A stretch of DNA of 64,000 nucleotides from Microbotryomycetes sp. JL201. Its lineage: Eukaryota > Basidiomycota > Microbotryomycetes. The position numbers were made by a program, and so were the translations under genes. Of the stretch, positions 1 through 10,766 are shown in pieces (position 1 is the stretch's first letter; every line of letters starts with the position of its first letter). The DNA lies in assembly GCA_033819885.1 (NCBI GenBank), contig JAQYUZ010000001.1, forward strand, positions 1 through 64,000, in the 5' to 3' direction. Under the pieces are notes generated by a model. It made no database searches, was not told where the DNA came from, and saw nothing but the letters and a program-made list of their open reading frames with translations.

Positions 1-352
1 CGTTGTCCTCGGCTTCCTTCACATTGTCGAATGTCTGAATACCGGGTGCAGTCAATGACAAGATGGTGTAGTCGACGCCGTGCTTGTCCATCTTTTTGAG
101 GCGCGCATCATGGATGTCTACAAGGCGCTTGGCGTGCGCTGCTCCGTCGCCGTCGAACGTGAAGAGCGACGCTTGGTAGCTGCTCATCTCGGCCCACTCT
201 GGCAAATTCTATTGTGATGCAGAGGTACGGTCGTCGAAGCGGTTAGAACTCGCGGCTCGAACGGAGGCTGGACCCCGCACTCCAGGAGGACTCACGAAAG
301 CCTCCTCGAGAGCGATCTTTCCCTTGCGAACACCGTTTGTTGCGTTGACCAT
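1..352 (-). CDS. Amidohydrolase, 2,3-dihydroxybenzoate decarboxylase family (5' part, runs off the left edge)
   Basis: The first exon (352-296, 19 codons) gives MVNATNGVRKGKIALEEAF; GKIALEEAF is the characteristic start of fungal 2,3-dihydroxybenzoate/gamma-resorcylate decarboxylase-type metal-dependent amidohydrolases. A GTGAGT...TAG intron (295-209) leads to exon 2 (208-1), which continues with the family's usual pattern: LVDIHDARLKKMDKHGVDY followed by TILSLTAPGIQ. The rest, including most of the metal- and substrate-binding residues, is outside the window. Family members decarboxylate hydroxybenzoates in the cytosol; the exact substrate cannot be read from this fragment. The frame stays open upstream of the chosen ATG (to about 529), so a longer N-terminus with a short hydrophobic stretch is possible, but the chosen start matches the family length. 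Confidence 0.8.
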
Positions 353-1020
353 GATGGATTGGATGAAGATAAGAGTGAGGAGAGGGAGAGCACGGCGCTT
401 TAGCCTCGAAACCTTGCCTTGTGCCGGGGGCGGAAGCGCCCAGCCGAGCGAGCGTAGCTGCGGCGGCCGACCACTCCGGCGGCGCTTTGCGCCAGCGAGA
501 GTGCGTGCAAAGCAAACAAAACGCCGCAATTGTTCATGTCAAGTGTTAGTTTGAAAACGCAACCTCGCGGTGCAGCCTAAAAACACGGAAAAGTCACAGG
601 TAGCACGTGACCTGAGCTTAGAAGAGCTCATTGGCGCTACGAAGACACTACGACATCTCTACAAACTCGAGGCGTTGCTGACTTGTTCTGCGTGGTGAAA
701 GACATGCGATCGAGGACACTCTCAACCTCCTGTCTGGGGCACCCAAGTCACGAACTGGGCTGGCACTCTGCACGCGCTGACTGAGCGCTGACGACATTCG
801 CCAGCCTCCGAGCGAACACTCAACACAACTTGAGCAGCTTTCTTGAAGCACGCTGTAAACCGTTGTCGCTCTCTGTTGTTTCGTCAACGCGTCTCGCCAC
901 AGCCCGACGCAACCGCCAGAACCGCGTCAGAGCTCGACGAGCAACTCTCCTGATTGTACTCAGCCCCGTACCCGCCCGACTTTTCGCTCGCCGTCCGCGT
1001 AGGACTGCACATCTGCCGAT
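353..1020. other. Intergenic region, divergent promoter
   Basis: This lies between the minus-strand amidohydrolase start and the plus-strand CWC25 start. ORFs here are short, overlapping and without family signatures, so I see no gene. The only clear motif is an E-box, CACGTGAC, at 604-611. The GC-rich stretch around 430-500 has no repeat structure that I can define. Confidence 0.6.
604..611. promoter_or_regulatory. E-box CACGTGAC
   Basis: The sequence CACGTGAC lies 252 bp upstream of the amidohydrolase start and about 410 bp upstream of CWC25. CACGTG is the core site of bHLH factors of the Cbf1/USF type. The same octamer, or its complement, appears in three other promoters in the window (28548, 39793, 62193). 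Binding is inferred from the motif only. Confidence 0.35.
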
Positions 1021-2603
1021 ATGGGAGGAGGAGGTGAGCGCGGCTTGATTGCAGGGTAAGAGCGCAGTCGCTGACCTTGTACAAACTACCGACAGATCTC
1101 AACATGAAAAAGGTATCGTCGTGTCTAGTCTTCGGGCGCTCGCAATCGCATACTGACACACTGCTTCTGGCACGCAGTCCTGGCACCCGTTGCTGCATAC
1201 GAATCAGGTGCGCAGAGTCGATTGCTAAGGCATGTTATAATAGCGTATCTAACTTCGTGCATGGCTTTTGATAGGAACGGGTATGGAAAAAGGAAAAGGA
1301 AGCGCTCGAGGAGCGCAAGCGGCTGCAAGAGCTGCAAAAGGAGCTCGAGCAAGAGCGTGCATTGCAGGAACTACAACGCCTACAAGAAGCTGCTGGAGGC
1401 AAGAAGCGAGAAGACCGTGTCGAGTGGCTCTATGCAGCCCCGGCGGAGGGCAACGGACCGAATGCAGAAGAACTCGAGGCGTACTTGCTTGGCAAAAAGA
1501 GGGTCGACAAGCTGCTCAAGGGCAACGAAGAAAAGGTCCGCTTTGCGTTGAATGCAGCTGCAGGCTGTGCTGACAATGTCGAGCTTGTGCAGCTATTTCA
1601 ACAACCTTCGAAGACCGATCCGGGCGGATCATTCACGTCGGTTCAAAACGCCAACAGCGCGCGCGATACGGCCAACAAGATTCGCGAGGACCCCTTGCTT
1701 GCCATCAAGCGTCAAGAACAGCTGCAGTACGAAAAGTTGCTCAAGAACCCCGCCAAGTTGCGTGAGTTGCGCGCTCAGCACGGTCTCGAGAGTGGCAAAT
1801 CGAAAAGCAAGCGCGACGAAACTAAGGAGGAAAGACGGGCTCGCAAAGAGGCAAAGAGGGCAAGCAAATATGGCGATGATGATGAGAGAAGCAGTAGTCA
1901 CCGTCACCATTCCTATCGCGACGACCGAGATCACAGTCGGGACGAGCGTTACAGACGTCGCGACAGTCGCTCTGCTTCGCCGCCGCGGAGACATCACGAT
2001 GACAGGGGTGATCGAAGGTTTCGAGACGATCGAGACGAAAGACGGTATCGCGAGGACGACAGACGACATGGCTCATCACGGGAAGACTACTACCGTCGCG
2101 ACGACAGACGACGCGATGACGGCGATTACAGACGAATAGATCCTCCTCGACACGCTGACGGTTCTCATGTTCAACGCCGATCGCGATCGCGATCGCGGTC
2201 GCCTCCACCTCCTCCCCGTGATAGCAGGTCTTACGATGACCGACGCGTGACCGATCGTCCTCCGCCACCGCCACGCCGACAGGACGTACGATCATCTAAT
2301 GGCGTGGCCCCTCGAAAATCTGAAGAGGATGAAGAAGCTCGTAAGAAAGCAATCGAAGAGCGTTTGGCGGCGATGCAGCAGTCCGCGTCTGCGCTTCACG
2401 CCCAACGTTCTGCCCGAGTCGCCGAGGCCGACAAAGTGGAAGCGCAAGAGCTCGCGCGCAATGAGGCAAGTCGCAAAAAGCTGGGCACCGATGTCGGACC
2501 GAGCTTTATGAGGGAGCACAACAAGCAAGTGTTCGGCGGAATGGATTTGGCAGAAAGGATGAGGCGCAGTGGCAAGGTGGGATTGGTCAATGACAGAGAG
2601 TAG
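1021..2603 (+). CDS. CWC25: Pre-mRNA-splicing factor CWC25
   Basis: Four exons, 1021-1033, 1096-1112, 1178-1207 and 1275-2603, add to 1389 nt (462 aa). The N-terminus MGGGDLNMKKSWHPLLHTNQ, then ERVWKKEKEALEERKR, is the highly conserved CIR_N/CWC25 signature; its first 40 residues are spread over three tiny exons. A charged coiled coil follows, then the Cwf25 region with VEWLYAAP near residue 60. The middle (about 180-330) is an Arg/Ser/Asp-rich RS-like low-complexity stretch, and the C-terminus is helical (KQVFGGMDLAERMRR). CWC25 joins the activated spliceosome and promotes the first transesterification step with Prp16/Yju2. Three introns in the first 250 bases of a splicing-factor gene is worth noting. 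Confidence 0.93.
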
Positions 2604-2906
2604 TCTGCGGATTTGCTTGTGTGTTTCAGGCATGTAATTTGTCAGGGCTTTCGTGTACGTGACTGCCCGCCCCCTTTAGATCCCGCATTGCCGATTAGTG
2701 CTTTGGAGACTTGGGTGAACAGTAGTACAATGAACATGATCAGAGCGACGCCTTTACTGGAGCAGCAGGCATGTACAAGGCTTCGTCGCAAAAGTTGATC
2801 AAGATGCGGCAATCAGCATGCACTCGTCATTAATCGGACCCCCTGTCACGGCTGCGACAAAAGCGAGTCAGTCGCTCTGCTCGCCCGACACTCGCGACCG
2901 CCAAGG
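2604..2906. other. Intergenic, CWC25 to eIF5B
   Basis: This tandem spacer carries the 3' end of CWC25 and the promoter/leader of the eIF5B gene. I see no ORF or RNA gene that can be defended here. Confidence 0.5.
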
Positions 2907-5900
2907 ATGCCGCCCAAGAAGGGAGCAAAGGGCAAAAAGGGCAACAAGTTTGAAGATGACGACGCCCACTGGTGAGTCGAATGTCGGATGAGCAGCAGGA
3001 TTCTGTCCCTTTTCTTTACTGTGCGACGCAGCGGACCCGACCTGCATCGCTGTTTGAGGCTTGCAGCTGCTCATGCAAAAATGACGGTGCCTGACTGGTG
3101 CTGTGTGCACGTTCATTGTCCAGGGATCGCATCGCCGCTCAAAAAGGCTCTGCCGGCGCGACTCCGCTCGCGGGCAACAGCGACCAGTCTGACGCTGAAG
3201 ACAACGATCTGATGGCGACGCTCAACAGCACAAAGGCCTCCAAGAAGTCGACCGCCAAGAGCGCGTTCAGCATGCTGGCGAATGACGACGACGATGATGA
3301 TGAGGCAGCTGCGACACGAAATGACGACGATGAGGATGATGGTGGATTGATGGGTGCGATCTCGAAAGCTGCTACAAAGAAGAAAGATAAGAAGAACAAG
3401 AAAAAGTCAAAGCAGGTCGACGAGGACGATGATGACGCAGAGAATGAGAACGCTGGTGGCGCGGATGACTTGGCTGCGCCGAGAGGTGCAGTCGAGGTGA
3501 CTGCAGACGACTGGATGGACGACGAGTTTGGTCCATCCGGAGGCAAGAAAGCTAAAAAGGGCAAAAAGGCCAAGGGTGGCAAGAAGGCAGCGGCGCTCGA
3601 AGAGGAAGACGAGGATACGCCGGCAGGCACAGGCGCTCAGACTCCAGCTGAGGACAATGCAGACGATCTGGCTGCACCCAGAGGAGCCATTGAGGCGAGC
3701 GCCGATGACTGGCTAGACCAAGAGTTTGGCGACGCAGGCAAGAAAGGCAAAAAGGGCAAAAAGGGAAAGCAGCAAGCCTCAAAGGCTGACGAAGATGACG
3801 ATGTTGAGCAAGTTGCGAAGGCTGTTGAGCAAGTCAAGCTTGCCGACGACAAAGTCGCGCCCGAACCAGCGACGGCTGCCAACGTCGAAGGCGACGACGA
3901 TGGCGAGCCGACTCGAGTTTTGTCGAAAAAGGAGAAGGAGAAGTTGAAGAAGGAGAAGGAAAAGGTCAGTGACATTCAATCATGTTCGTCACGGATCTCT
4001 TATATGATCGCTCTGTGCAGGCCAAGAAGAAGGCGCAAGCCGCTGCAAAGAAGGCAAACGCCGGGCCTGCACCCGCTGCTGAAGACACCGCACCAGCTTC
4101 TGCCGCGCAAGCAGCCCCTGAAGAGTCTAATGTAGCCGAAGCAGCCGAGGATGGCGAGGACGACGCCGACGATGCAGGTGCTGAGGGCGGCGCTGCTAAA
4201 AAGAACAAGAAAAAGAAAAAGAAGGCAGCGGAAAAGAAGGAACCAGCTCCAGCACCCGCAAAGAAGCCAAACGCCAAAATCGCTGCTTTGCAAGCTGCGC
4301 TCGAGGCACAGAAAAAGGCACAGGAAGAAGCCAGACTGCGAGAGGAAGAGGAGAGACGGCGCATCGAAGAGGAAGAGCGACGCTTGGCAGAAGAAGAACG
4401 CCTGAAGGCAGAAGAAAAGGCGCGCAAGAAGGAGAAGGAAAAGGTGAGCTTTTACCTAAATGCCTTGTGCAGAGTTTTCTCACACTAGCTTGCAGGCCAA
4501 GAAAGAGCAGCTTCGCAAGGAAGGCAAATTACTCACGCCCAAGCAAAAGGCAGAGAAGGCTGCAGCAGAGGCTCGCATGAAGGCGCTCATCGAGTCCGGC
4601 GTAGTCATCGCGGGATTAGGTCAGGGCGGAGCAGCTAATGGCGATGCAGGACCTCGCAAGGCGTCATATGCCAAGAAGAAACCGACAAAGAAAGGCCCGT
4701 CCGCGCCTGGTGTGGTCGAGAATGTGGCAACGAAGGAGCCTGTGTCCGAGCCTGCGGTCGAGAAGGAGTCTGCACCAGCCGTTGAAGAGCCCGAGGTCGC
4801 GCAGGAGAGTCAAGCAGCTGTGACAGACGCAGCAGAAGAAGAAGATATCAAGGATACTTGGGATGCGAGCAGCGAGGACGAGAAACCGGCAGAGGAGGAA
4901 GTCAAGGACTCTTGGGATGCAAGCTCGGATGAGGAGACTGATGCGAAAAAGCCGGAGACCAAGCCTACTGCAGCTCCTGCGCCGAAAGGTGCGTATTTTG
5001 ATGCCCTTTCTGTCGTTTCGAAAGCTGACAATTCTTGCCGACAGCAAACGGCAAGCCGGCCCCGGAGACAGGCAAGCCTGCTCCCGCGAAGGCCGCTCCT
5101 GTCAAAGCGGCACCTGTCAAGGCAAAGGCACCGGTCAAGGCAAAGGCACCGGTCAAGGCAGAGTCCGAATCAGAGGACGGTTCAGAAGAAGATGATTCGG
5201 ACGATTCCGATGAAAACTCGGAAGAGGACTCTGACGATGACGACTCTGAAGAAGACTCTGACGAGGACGAATCGAGCGAAGAAGAAGGCTTGAGCAAGAC
5301 CGAGCAGCTCGCTGCGCAGAAGCGGGCTGAAGCACGAGAAAGACGGCTGGCAAAGAACGCAGAAGCGCTTGCAGCGCGAAGCAAGGACAATTTGCGCAGC
5401 CCCATTTGCGTCATTCTTGGTCACGTCGATACCGGCAAGACAAAGTTGTTGGACAAAATTCGACAGACAAACGTTCAAGAAGGCGAGGCGGGTGGTATCA
5501 CGCAGCAGATTGGAGCGACGTACTTCCCAATGGAATCGATCCAGTCAAAGACCAAAGTGCTTGGCGACGCTGATCTGAAAGAGTACAAGCTTCCCGGCTT
5601 GCTAGTCATCGATACACCCGGTCACGAATCTTTTACAAATCTGCGATCTCGTGGCTCGTCGCTCTGCAATATCGCTATCCTTGTTGTCGATATCATGGTG
5701 AGTTGGCTCGCAATCGAAGACAGGATGCGAAGTTTTGACCGGTTTACGACAGCACGGTCTCGAGCCGCAAACCCTCGAGTCTATCCGTCTTTTGCGACAA
5801 GGCAAGACTCCTTTCATTGTCGCATTGAACAAGGCATGTCTTCGCTGAGGCCCATCACAAGTCGTCTCTAACACATTGGCTTCCAGATTGATCGCCTGTA

Positions 5901-7528
5901 CGGCTGGAATCCAATTCCCAACGGCGGTTTCCAGCAATCGCTCGAGTCGCAGAACTCGGCTGTCAAGCGCGAGTACGAGAAGCGATTGCAAGACACGATC
6001 GTCGCATTTGCCGAACAAGGTCTCAATGCTGCGCCTTATTACAAGAATACGGACTTTGCCCGCGTTGTATCTCTTGTGCCTACGTCGGCACACACCGGTG
6101 AAGGTGTTCCCGACATGCTTATGCTCATCATCAAGCTGACTCAAGAGCGAATGGCTGAGCGATTGATGTACATCTCGACGCTCGAATGTACCGTGCTCGA
6201 AGTTAAGGTTATCGAAGGCTTGGGAACCACTATCGATGTTGTCTTGTCGAACGGTATCCTTCGCGAGGGAGACAAGATTGTTGTGTGCGGGCTGAATGGG
6301 GCCATTGTCACACAAGTGCGAGCGCTTCTGACGCCGCAACCAATGAAGGAACTGCGAATCAAGGTGTGTACGCTCGCAGTGTCTTATAGGACAGGGTTGA
6401 CGACTTCACCTACTCTAGGGCCAATACGTTCATCACAAAGAAGTCAAGGCTTCGCTCGGTATCAAGATTGTCGCTCCAGAGCTTGAAAAGGCCATTGCTG
6501 GCTCGAGGTTGTTGGTGTGCGGCGAGGACGACGACGAAGACGAGCTGCGAGAAGAGGTCATGTCCGACTTGACCAATTTGCTCGAATCTGTTGACAAGAC
6601 GGGTCGTGGTGTGTCGGTCCAAGCTTCGACACTCGGCTCGCTCGAAGCCTTGCTCGAGTTCCTCAAGCAGAGCAAGATTCCAGTGTCGAGCATCAACATT
6701 GGACCTGTCCACAAGAAGGACATCATGCGCAGCTCGACCATGCTCGAAAAGGCGAAAGAGTTTGCGGTTATCTTGTGTTTCGACGTGCCGGTCGACAGGG
6801 ACGCAGAGCGATTGGCGGAAGAAATGGGTATCCGAATTTTTAAAGCCGACATCATTTACCACTTGTTCGATCAGTTCACGGCGTACAACAATCAGATTAT
6901 GGAAGCCAAGCGCGCAGACTCGGCACCACGGGCCGTCTGGCCGGTCAGGCTCAAGATCATCGCCTGCTTTGCAAAGCGAGACCGTGAGTTGACCCTGATT
7001 CGGCACATTGCCTAGTAACTGATATGTCGATCTTGCTCAGCCATCATCATCGGTTGCGACATTCTCGATGGTTCTCTGCGAGTCGGCACGCCACTGTGTG
7101 TCGTCAAGGTCGACCCAGAGACAAAGAAGAAGGACATTATCCCGCTCGGTCGCGTCACATCGCTGGAAATCAATCACAAGGTCAAAGATGTGGTCAAGAA
7201 GAGTGAGGCTGGCGGTGGCGTTGCTGTCAAGATTGAGCATGCGGCCTATGAGAGCGCGAAGCAATTTGGTCGACACTGTGAGTGCAAGCAAGTCTGTCGT
7301 ATTAGCTTCTCTGTTGATCTGTTTCTCCCAACAGTTGACGACAAAGACGAGGTCATTTCCATGGTTTCGAGGCAGTCTATTGACGTTCTCAAGGTTGGCT
7401 CTCGAACTGGGGCTGCATCATGACTGCTTCTGACTTGGATCTTTTCGCAGGATACATTCCGAAATGACGTCGACAAGTCAGATTGGTTGTTGATCAAACA
7501 GCTGAAGTCAAGGCTCGACATCGCATAG
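2907..7528 (+). CDS. FUN12: Eukaryotic translation initiation factor 5B (eIF5B, yeast Fun12)
   Basis: Eleven exons: 2907-2971, 3124-3964, 4021-4443, 4496-4988, 5045-5697, 5753-5833, 5887-6363, 6419-6983, 7041-7277, 7335-7393 and 7451-7528. They sum to 3972 nt (1323 aa) with every phase consistent. The first ~780 residues are a Lys/Glu/Asp-rich disordered arm with two copies of a DDLAAPRGA...ADDW.D.EFG module. The GTPase core follows: P-loop GHVDTGKT, switch region [20 protein letters not shown], and NKID after the sixth exon. Domain II ([18 protein letters not shown]) and domains III/IV complete a normal IF2/eIF5B. The protein is a ribosome-dependent GTPase that joins the 60S subunit to the 48S complex. 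The intron after NK (5834-5886) starts with GC rather than GT. Short introns fall at conserved domain borders and the C-terminus is intact. Confidence 0.96.
3464..3729 (+). repeat. Two-copy coding module in the eIF5B N-terminal arm
   Basis: A segment of about 68 nt at 3464-3531 recurs at 3662-3729. Both encode DDLAAPRGA, a short variable piece, then ADDW and EFG. The DNA copies differ at many third positions, so the duplication is old and the peptide is under selection. Both copies are followed by Lys/Gly-rich stretches. This may be a short docking motif inside an otherwise disordered region. Confidence 0.7.
5834..5886 (+). other. GC-AG intron in eIF5B
   Basis: The exon ends ...GCATTGAACAAG and the next base pair is GC (AAG|GCATGT). 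The 53-nt intron ends TTCCAG before ATTGATCGCCTG. Only this junction restores the universal GTPase motif NKID (here N-K | I-D-R-L-Y-G-W). No GT donor nearby keeps the frame. Confidence 0.75.
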
Positions 7529-7825
7529 TTTGACAAGAGCTGAGCAGCTTTCAGTAAACGACTTTCGATCCCGAGTACTTCGTTGTCTATTGGTTTTGTC
7601 GCATGTTGCCCTTGATCTGTATGTAATAGCAGCAGGTTTCACATTGACAAGTGGAGCGCTACTCGGCGATGAAACTGCAAGCTATAGGAAGGGAGGAGTC
7701 ATTTAGGGAGCAGGCGACGAAGTATCAAATGTAGGATCTTATAAAATTTAAGAGAGAGAGATAGCAAGAGATGGTGCTAACCAAGTGTGAGAGCACAGGC
7801 AAAAGGTGGACATAAAGAAACGGCC
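7529..7825. other. Convergent 3' spacer
   Basis: Tail-to-tail spacer between eIF5B and the nuclease-like gene. It contains an A/T-rich stretch and a short GA-rich microsatellite (about 7750-7772). No gene is seen. Confidence 0.5.
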
Positions 7826-9214
7826 TCAACCTCCGAAATGATAAGCTCGATCCAAGACGTCCAAGTGGAAACGCGGAGTCACAATCATAATGTTGGACGT
7901 GTCATATACCTCGCCTCCGTGCTTGATCGGCTGAACGTGGTGCAACTCGTATTTGATGCGGGCGCCGACTTGTTGAGAAGCCGGCGCGACTGGAGCTTGT
8001 TTTGCTTTCATGAGCTCGATATTTGATGGACTCCAATCGTGCACATATTTTGATTCCGACGCGAGCTTCCAAAATTCGGCTCTGAACTCGTCGAAAGAGT
8101 TGAAGCGTCGTCCAACGAGCTTGTTGGCAATGTCGCGTGGAATCCAGCCGGCGTGACAGCCACGCAACATTTTACGACTGTCGAACAATGGGCCGGATGC
8201 GGTGACGATGCCAGGTGCCAAACGTGCTTGAGCTGCCGTGCGCACAACTTGGTCTCCTGAATGCGAAGCGGCGCGGGCGAGAAGTCGAATCGGTTCAGGT
8301 GCCAGGTCTGGTGCTTCTGCGACTAGACCGCGCAAAAATCGATCCGTGGCTTCGAGCGATACTTTGAACTCGTGCGCACGCGCCGCCAGGTCTGGTTGGC
8401 CGTGGGTGTTGGCGAGGCTGATCCACTTGACCGCCTTGCTGACACCTTTCGCAGATGCCTGCAAAGCCCCAGGTACGATGATGCAGGCCAGTGTCAAACC
8501 GTATTCGACAGAATTGAGCTCGTGCCCAGTGACGGGATTGCGGCGAGTGGCGAGTACGACCAAGTCTTTCCCCAATCCGACGATAGGCGTGAAGCTGAGC
8601 GCGAGATCCAGCAAGCTAGAACTGACAGACGTCACTTCTTTTGCCTCGTCGAGATCGTACGTCTGGGGTTTGTGCGCGAGAACGGATCCGGCTCGAGCCA
8701 GAATGATCGACGTTTCTGCTGCCAGACGTGCCGAAGGATCGCTTGCCATCCCTATTGCTACAAAACCGCGTTGTTCCAGATGTTTTGCTCGCACAAGGAG
8801 GTCCTGCTGGGAGTCTGAAAACCTGTGCCATTAGCTCTCTGTCTTCCAGTCCTCGGACTTCATGACCTTACCTGAGGTGACCGAGTTTGCTGCGATGAAT
8901 TGCTGCTGCTGCTGCTGGTAGAAGGCGTCTTCTTGAGACGAGGGGTAGGCTGCATGCGTTGGTGACGCTTGCTCTTGTCTTTGACCTTGAGCATCACGCT
9001 CGGATGCCAGCGAGCGGTCGATGCTGCGGCCCATCTGATCTTCTCGAAACTGAGTCGAATCGACGTTGGTGCTAGGAACTTCAGGCTCCCAAGAAGATTT
9101 GAGACCAAACAAGGCACTGAGAACGTCGACTACCCAACCCATCCTTAGTACTGCGGCTTTCGTCGGGGCGGCGGGAGGTTGTTGAAGCTCAAAATCAACG
9201 AGAGGCATGTCCAT
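7826..9214 (-). CDS. Bacterial-style polymorphic-toxin-like protein (pre-toxin TG domain plus HNH nuclease); looks whole
   Basis: Two exons (9214-8872 and 8814-7826; 57-nt intron) give 443 aa. Residues 1-110 are polar and disordered with a six-Gln run. Residues ~188-231 contain SFTPIVGLGKDLVVL, then NPVTGHELNSVEYGL and IIVPG, which is the layout of the pre-toxin TG domain placed just before nuclease tips in bacterial polymorphic toxins. The last ~43 residues carry YELHHVQPIKHGG followed by a TP.FH element, an HNH/endonuclease-VII-like fold. No signal peptide is visible. The nearest genes are tiny orphan genes on the other strand. Domain calls are from motif memory, not a search. The most economical explanation is transfer from a bacterium followed by gain of an intron. 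The role in the fungus is unknown. Confidence 0.7.
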
Positions 9215-9607
9215 TCACTAGGAATTCTGGATCTTCCGCAAGATTAGCCTCGGGACATCGGCGATTCTCGCTTGGAAAATTGTCGGTATATTTGCGCGCC
9301 GAAAATTCTGCTCGCAAAACTGGGATCGAAATGAGGAGCGAGATTCTCGGAAGGCCCGGTATAACAACTTTGCGCGAGGAAGACCAGCGTCTTTTTGCTC
9401 TCTCCTGCACGCACCAGTTTTCGCCCCTCCAAAGTACGACTTCTGAGGGAAAGCGCGGTCCCTTCGCCAACTGACCTCCTCCGCTACAGCAAGCATCTAC
9501 CTCAGCAACTCAACAAGCTCCATCACAGTTTTCTTTACACTCAAGTGCGTCAAAGCGAGCGCTGCGATCCCCATATGAAGGAATGACCATTGCACACACA
9601 GGCCAAC
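9215..9607. promoter_or_regulatory. Divergent promoter and probable leader intron
   Basis: Head-to-head spacer between the nuclease-like gene (minus) and the small Cys-rich gene at 9608 (plus). A possible leader intron, GTGCGT at 9545 to CACAG at 9601 (57 nt, with a TGAC branch-like site), ends six bases before the plus-strand ATG. This would explain why the coding part has no intron. No other ORF here is convincing. Confidence 0.35.
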
Positions 9608-9844
9608 ATGGGACAAGTCGGTAGCTCATTTGTGGAGGGAATCAGCAACGTGCCTGTCGCCGGCAATGTCATTACAACTCCGGTCCGCCTTGTTGTGCCA
9701 GTCAAAGCGACATTTCCTTGTCGAAACGGCCACAAAGACTGCGAGTCTATGCAGGGAAAGCATGCCCTTGCCCAGAAATGGAAGTGTTGCGTGTGCGGAG
9801 ACGAATTTCTTTACTTTGGGGTGGGCGTAACCGGTCACTTTTGA
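9608..9844 (+). CDS. Small Cys-rich protein, possible zinc ribbon (orphan)
   Basis: This encodes 78 aa. The first half (residues 1-35) is apolar and Val/Gly-rich (GQVGSSFVEGISNVPVAGN), like a membrane-inserting or amphipathic helix region. The second half has CRNGHKDC, then WKCCVCGDEF, giving a CxxxH...CxxC pattern that could bind one zinc. I do not recognise the family. The gene at 10291 has a similar plan: a short apolar, small-residue half followed by a CxxH...CxxC end. The two may be a diverged pair. The ATG chosen follows a probable leader intron. A frame-open ATG at 9590 would add six residues. Confidence 0.45.
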   Translation: MGQVGSSFVEGISNVPVAGNVITTPVRLVVPVKATFPCRNGHKDCESMQGKHALAQKWKCCVCGDEFLYFGVGVTGHF

Positions 9845-10290
9845 GGTTAAATGAAAAGCCTGCGTGTATGTCTGGCTGCAATGATATAGTGATTAAGTGA
9901 TTTAGTGTGAGCCGAAATATTGCCAGTACCCAATCAGCCAAAGACCAATGTGAGACTTGCCCATCATGCCTGTCAAAGATAAATTCGTCGCAGCAGTTTT
10001 GCGCCACGCCAACGCCGTCGACAAAGGTGCGCGAGCCATGCCATGTATCTAAAGCTTTTCCACTGCCGCACAATATGATTAGCATGTCATGTCCCAGAAC
10101 AGTGCGTAAATGCAGCTCAAAATTCGGCAGAAGATCCTCGGGCAAAATTTGTGTGAGATATTTCGCTCAGAAAGTGACCGGATCTGAATGGACAGCTACC
10201 TCAATCCGGCGATTCACATCCTCTCTCTCTCTTTGACATTTACCATTTGAGCTCCTCTGAGCCCAAGCCGGTCACTACAAGAGCGCTACC
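9845..10290. other. Intergenic; possible micro-ORF only
   Basis: A short plus-strand reading frame starts at 9966 (MPVKDKFVAAVLRHANAVDK) and could continue through a GTGCGC...CCCAG intron, but it gives only about 39 residues. It resembles the start of the 10291 gene only in MPV. I do not call it a gene. A CT-rich microsatellite lies at about 10220-10236, directly upstream of the 10291 gene. Confidence 0.3.
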
Positions 10291-10766
10291 ATGCCGGTCC
10301 CACTAGCTGCAGCTTGTTGCTGCGCCGGAGGCTGTTGCTCAGTGAGTGCGGACCAGATGCGCTCAGACCTCCTGAAAGAGATTGATGTATCATTGGCTCA
10401 TGACCAGGGAGCTGCTGCTGCGTCGACGGCCGCTGCAGGCAGTGTCGCCACTGCTAGCTCGGCTGCCGCGGTTGCTGGTGGCGGAACACTGATAGGAATC
10501 GGTGCCTACATGACCCCCGAAGAAGTGAGAGAAACAGTCAGCCGAGTGGGGCGCCAGCAGATTCAGGTGGGTCACACCAGCCCATGCAGGACCGCCCTAC
10601 GCTGACCGGCATGGCTCAGTAGATCTTTATCGGGACCGTGGTTAGAGAAATCAACGCTGTTCTGTTCTGCCGCGTCCATCCGGCACAGAGGCGATCTTTT
10701 GTGATCAATGAGGACTGGAGAGGCACACTTGTCTGCCCTCTGTGTGAAGCACGGCGCGCGGATTAA
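10291..10766 (+). CDS. Small Ala/Gly-rich protein with C-terminal CxxH...CxxC motif (orphan)
   Basis: Two exons, 10291-10566 and 10623-10766, total 420 nt (139 aa). The 56-nt intron has GTGGGT, a CTGAC branch site and TAG. The N-terminus is Cys-rich (AACCCAGGCC), which could be palmitoylated. Residues ~45-70 are a low-complexity Ala/Ser/Gly helix (AAAGSVATASSAAAVAGGG) that could insert in a membrane. The end reads FCRVH, then WRGTLVCPLCEARRAD, a possible single zinc site. I do not recognise the protein. Its plan matches the neighbour at 9608, which suggests an old duplication inside this island. Confidence 0.5.

Noticed and set aside
1629-2295. Minus-strand ORFs of about 150 codons opposite CWC25
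   Set aside because: Shadow of the RS-like Arg/Asp codons; no family motif and the plus strand is clearly coding.
3966-4427. Long minus-strand open frames rich in Ser/Ala opposite the eIF5B arm
   Set aside because: They mirror the Lys/Glu/Ala-rich codons of eIF5B on the other strand; no start context or splice signals of their own.
5602-6339. A 245-codon minus-strand ORF opposite the eIF5B GTPase domain
   Set aside because: It spans introns and exons of eIF5B alike and reads as an unordered peptide; antisense shadow.
9747-10145. A 132-codon minus-strand ORF overlapping the small Cys-rich gene
   Set aside because: Composition is not gene-like, it covers the coding strand of the better supported 9608 gene, and no splice partner was found.
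9966-10160. Possible 39-aa spliced micro-gene (MPVKDKFVAAVLRHANAV...)
   Set aside because: Too short, weak branch site, and no conserved motif; left as a note only.
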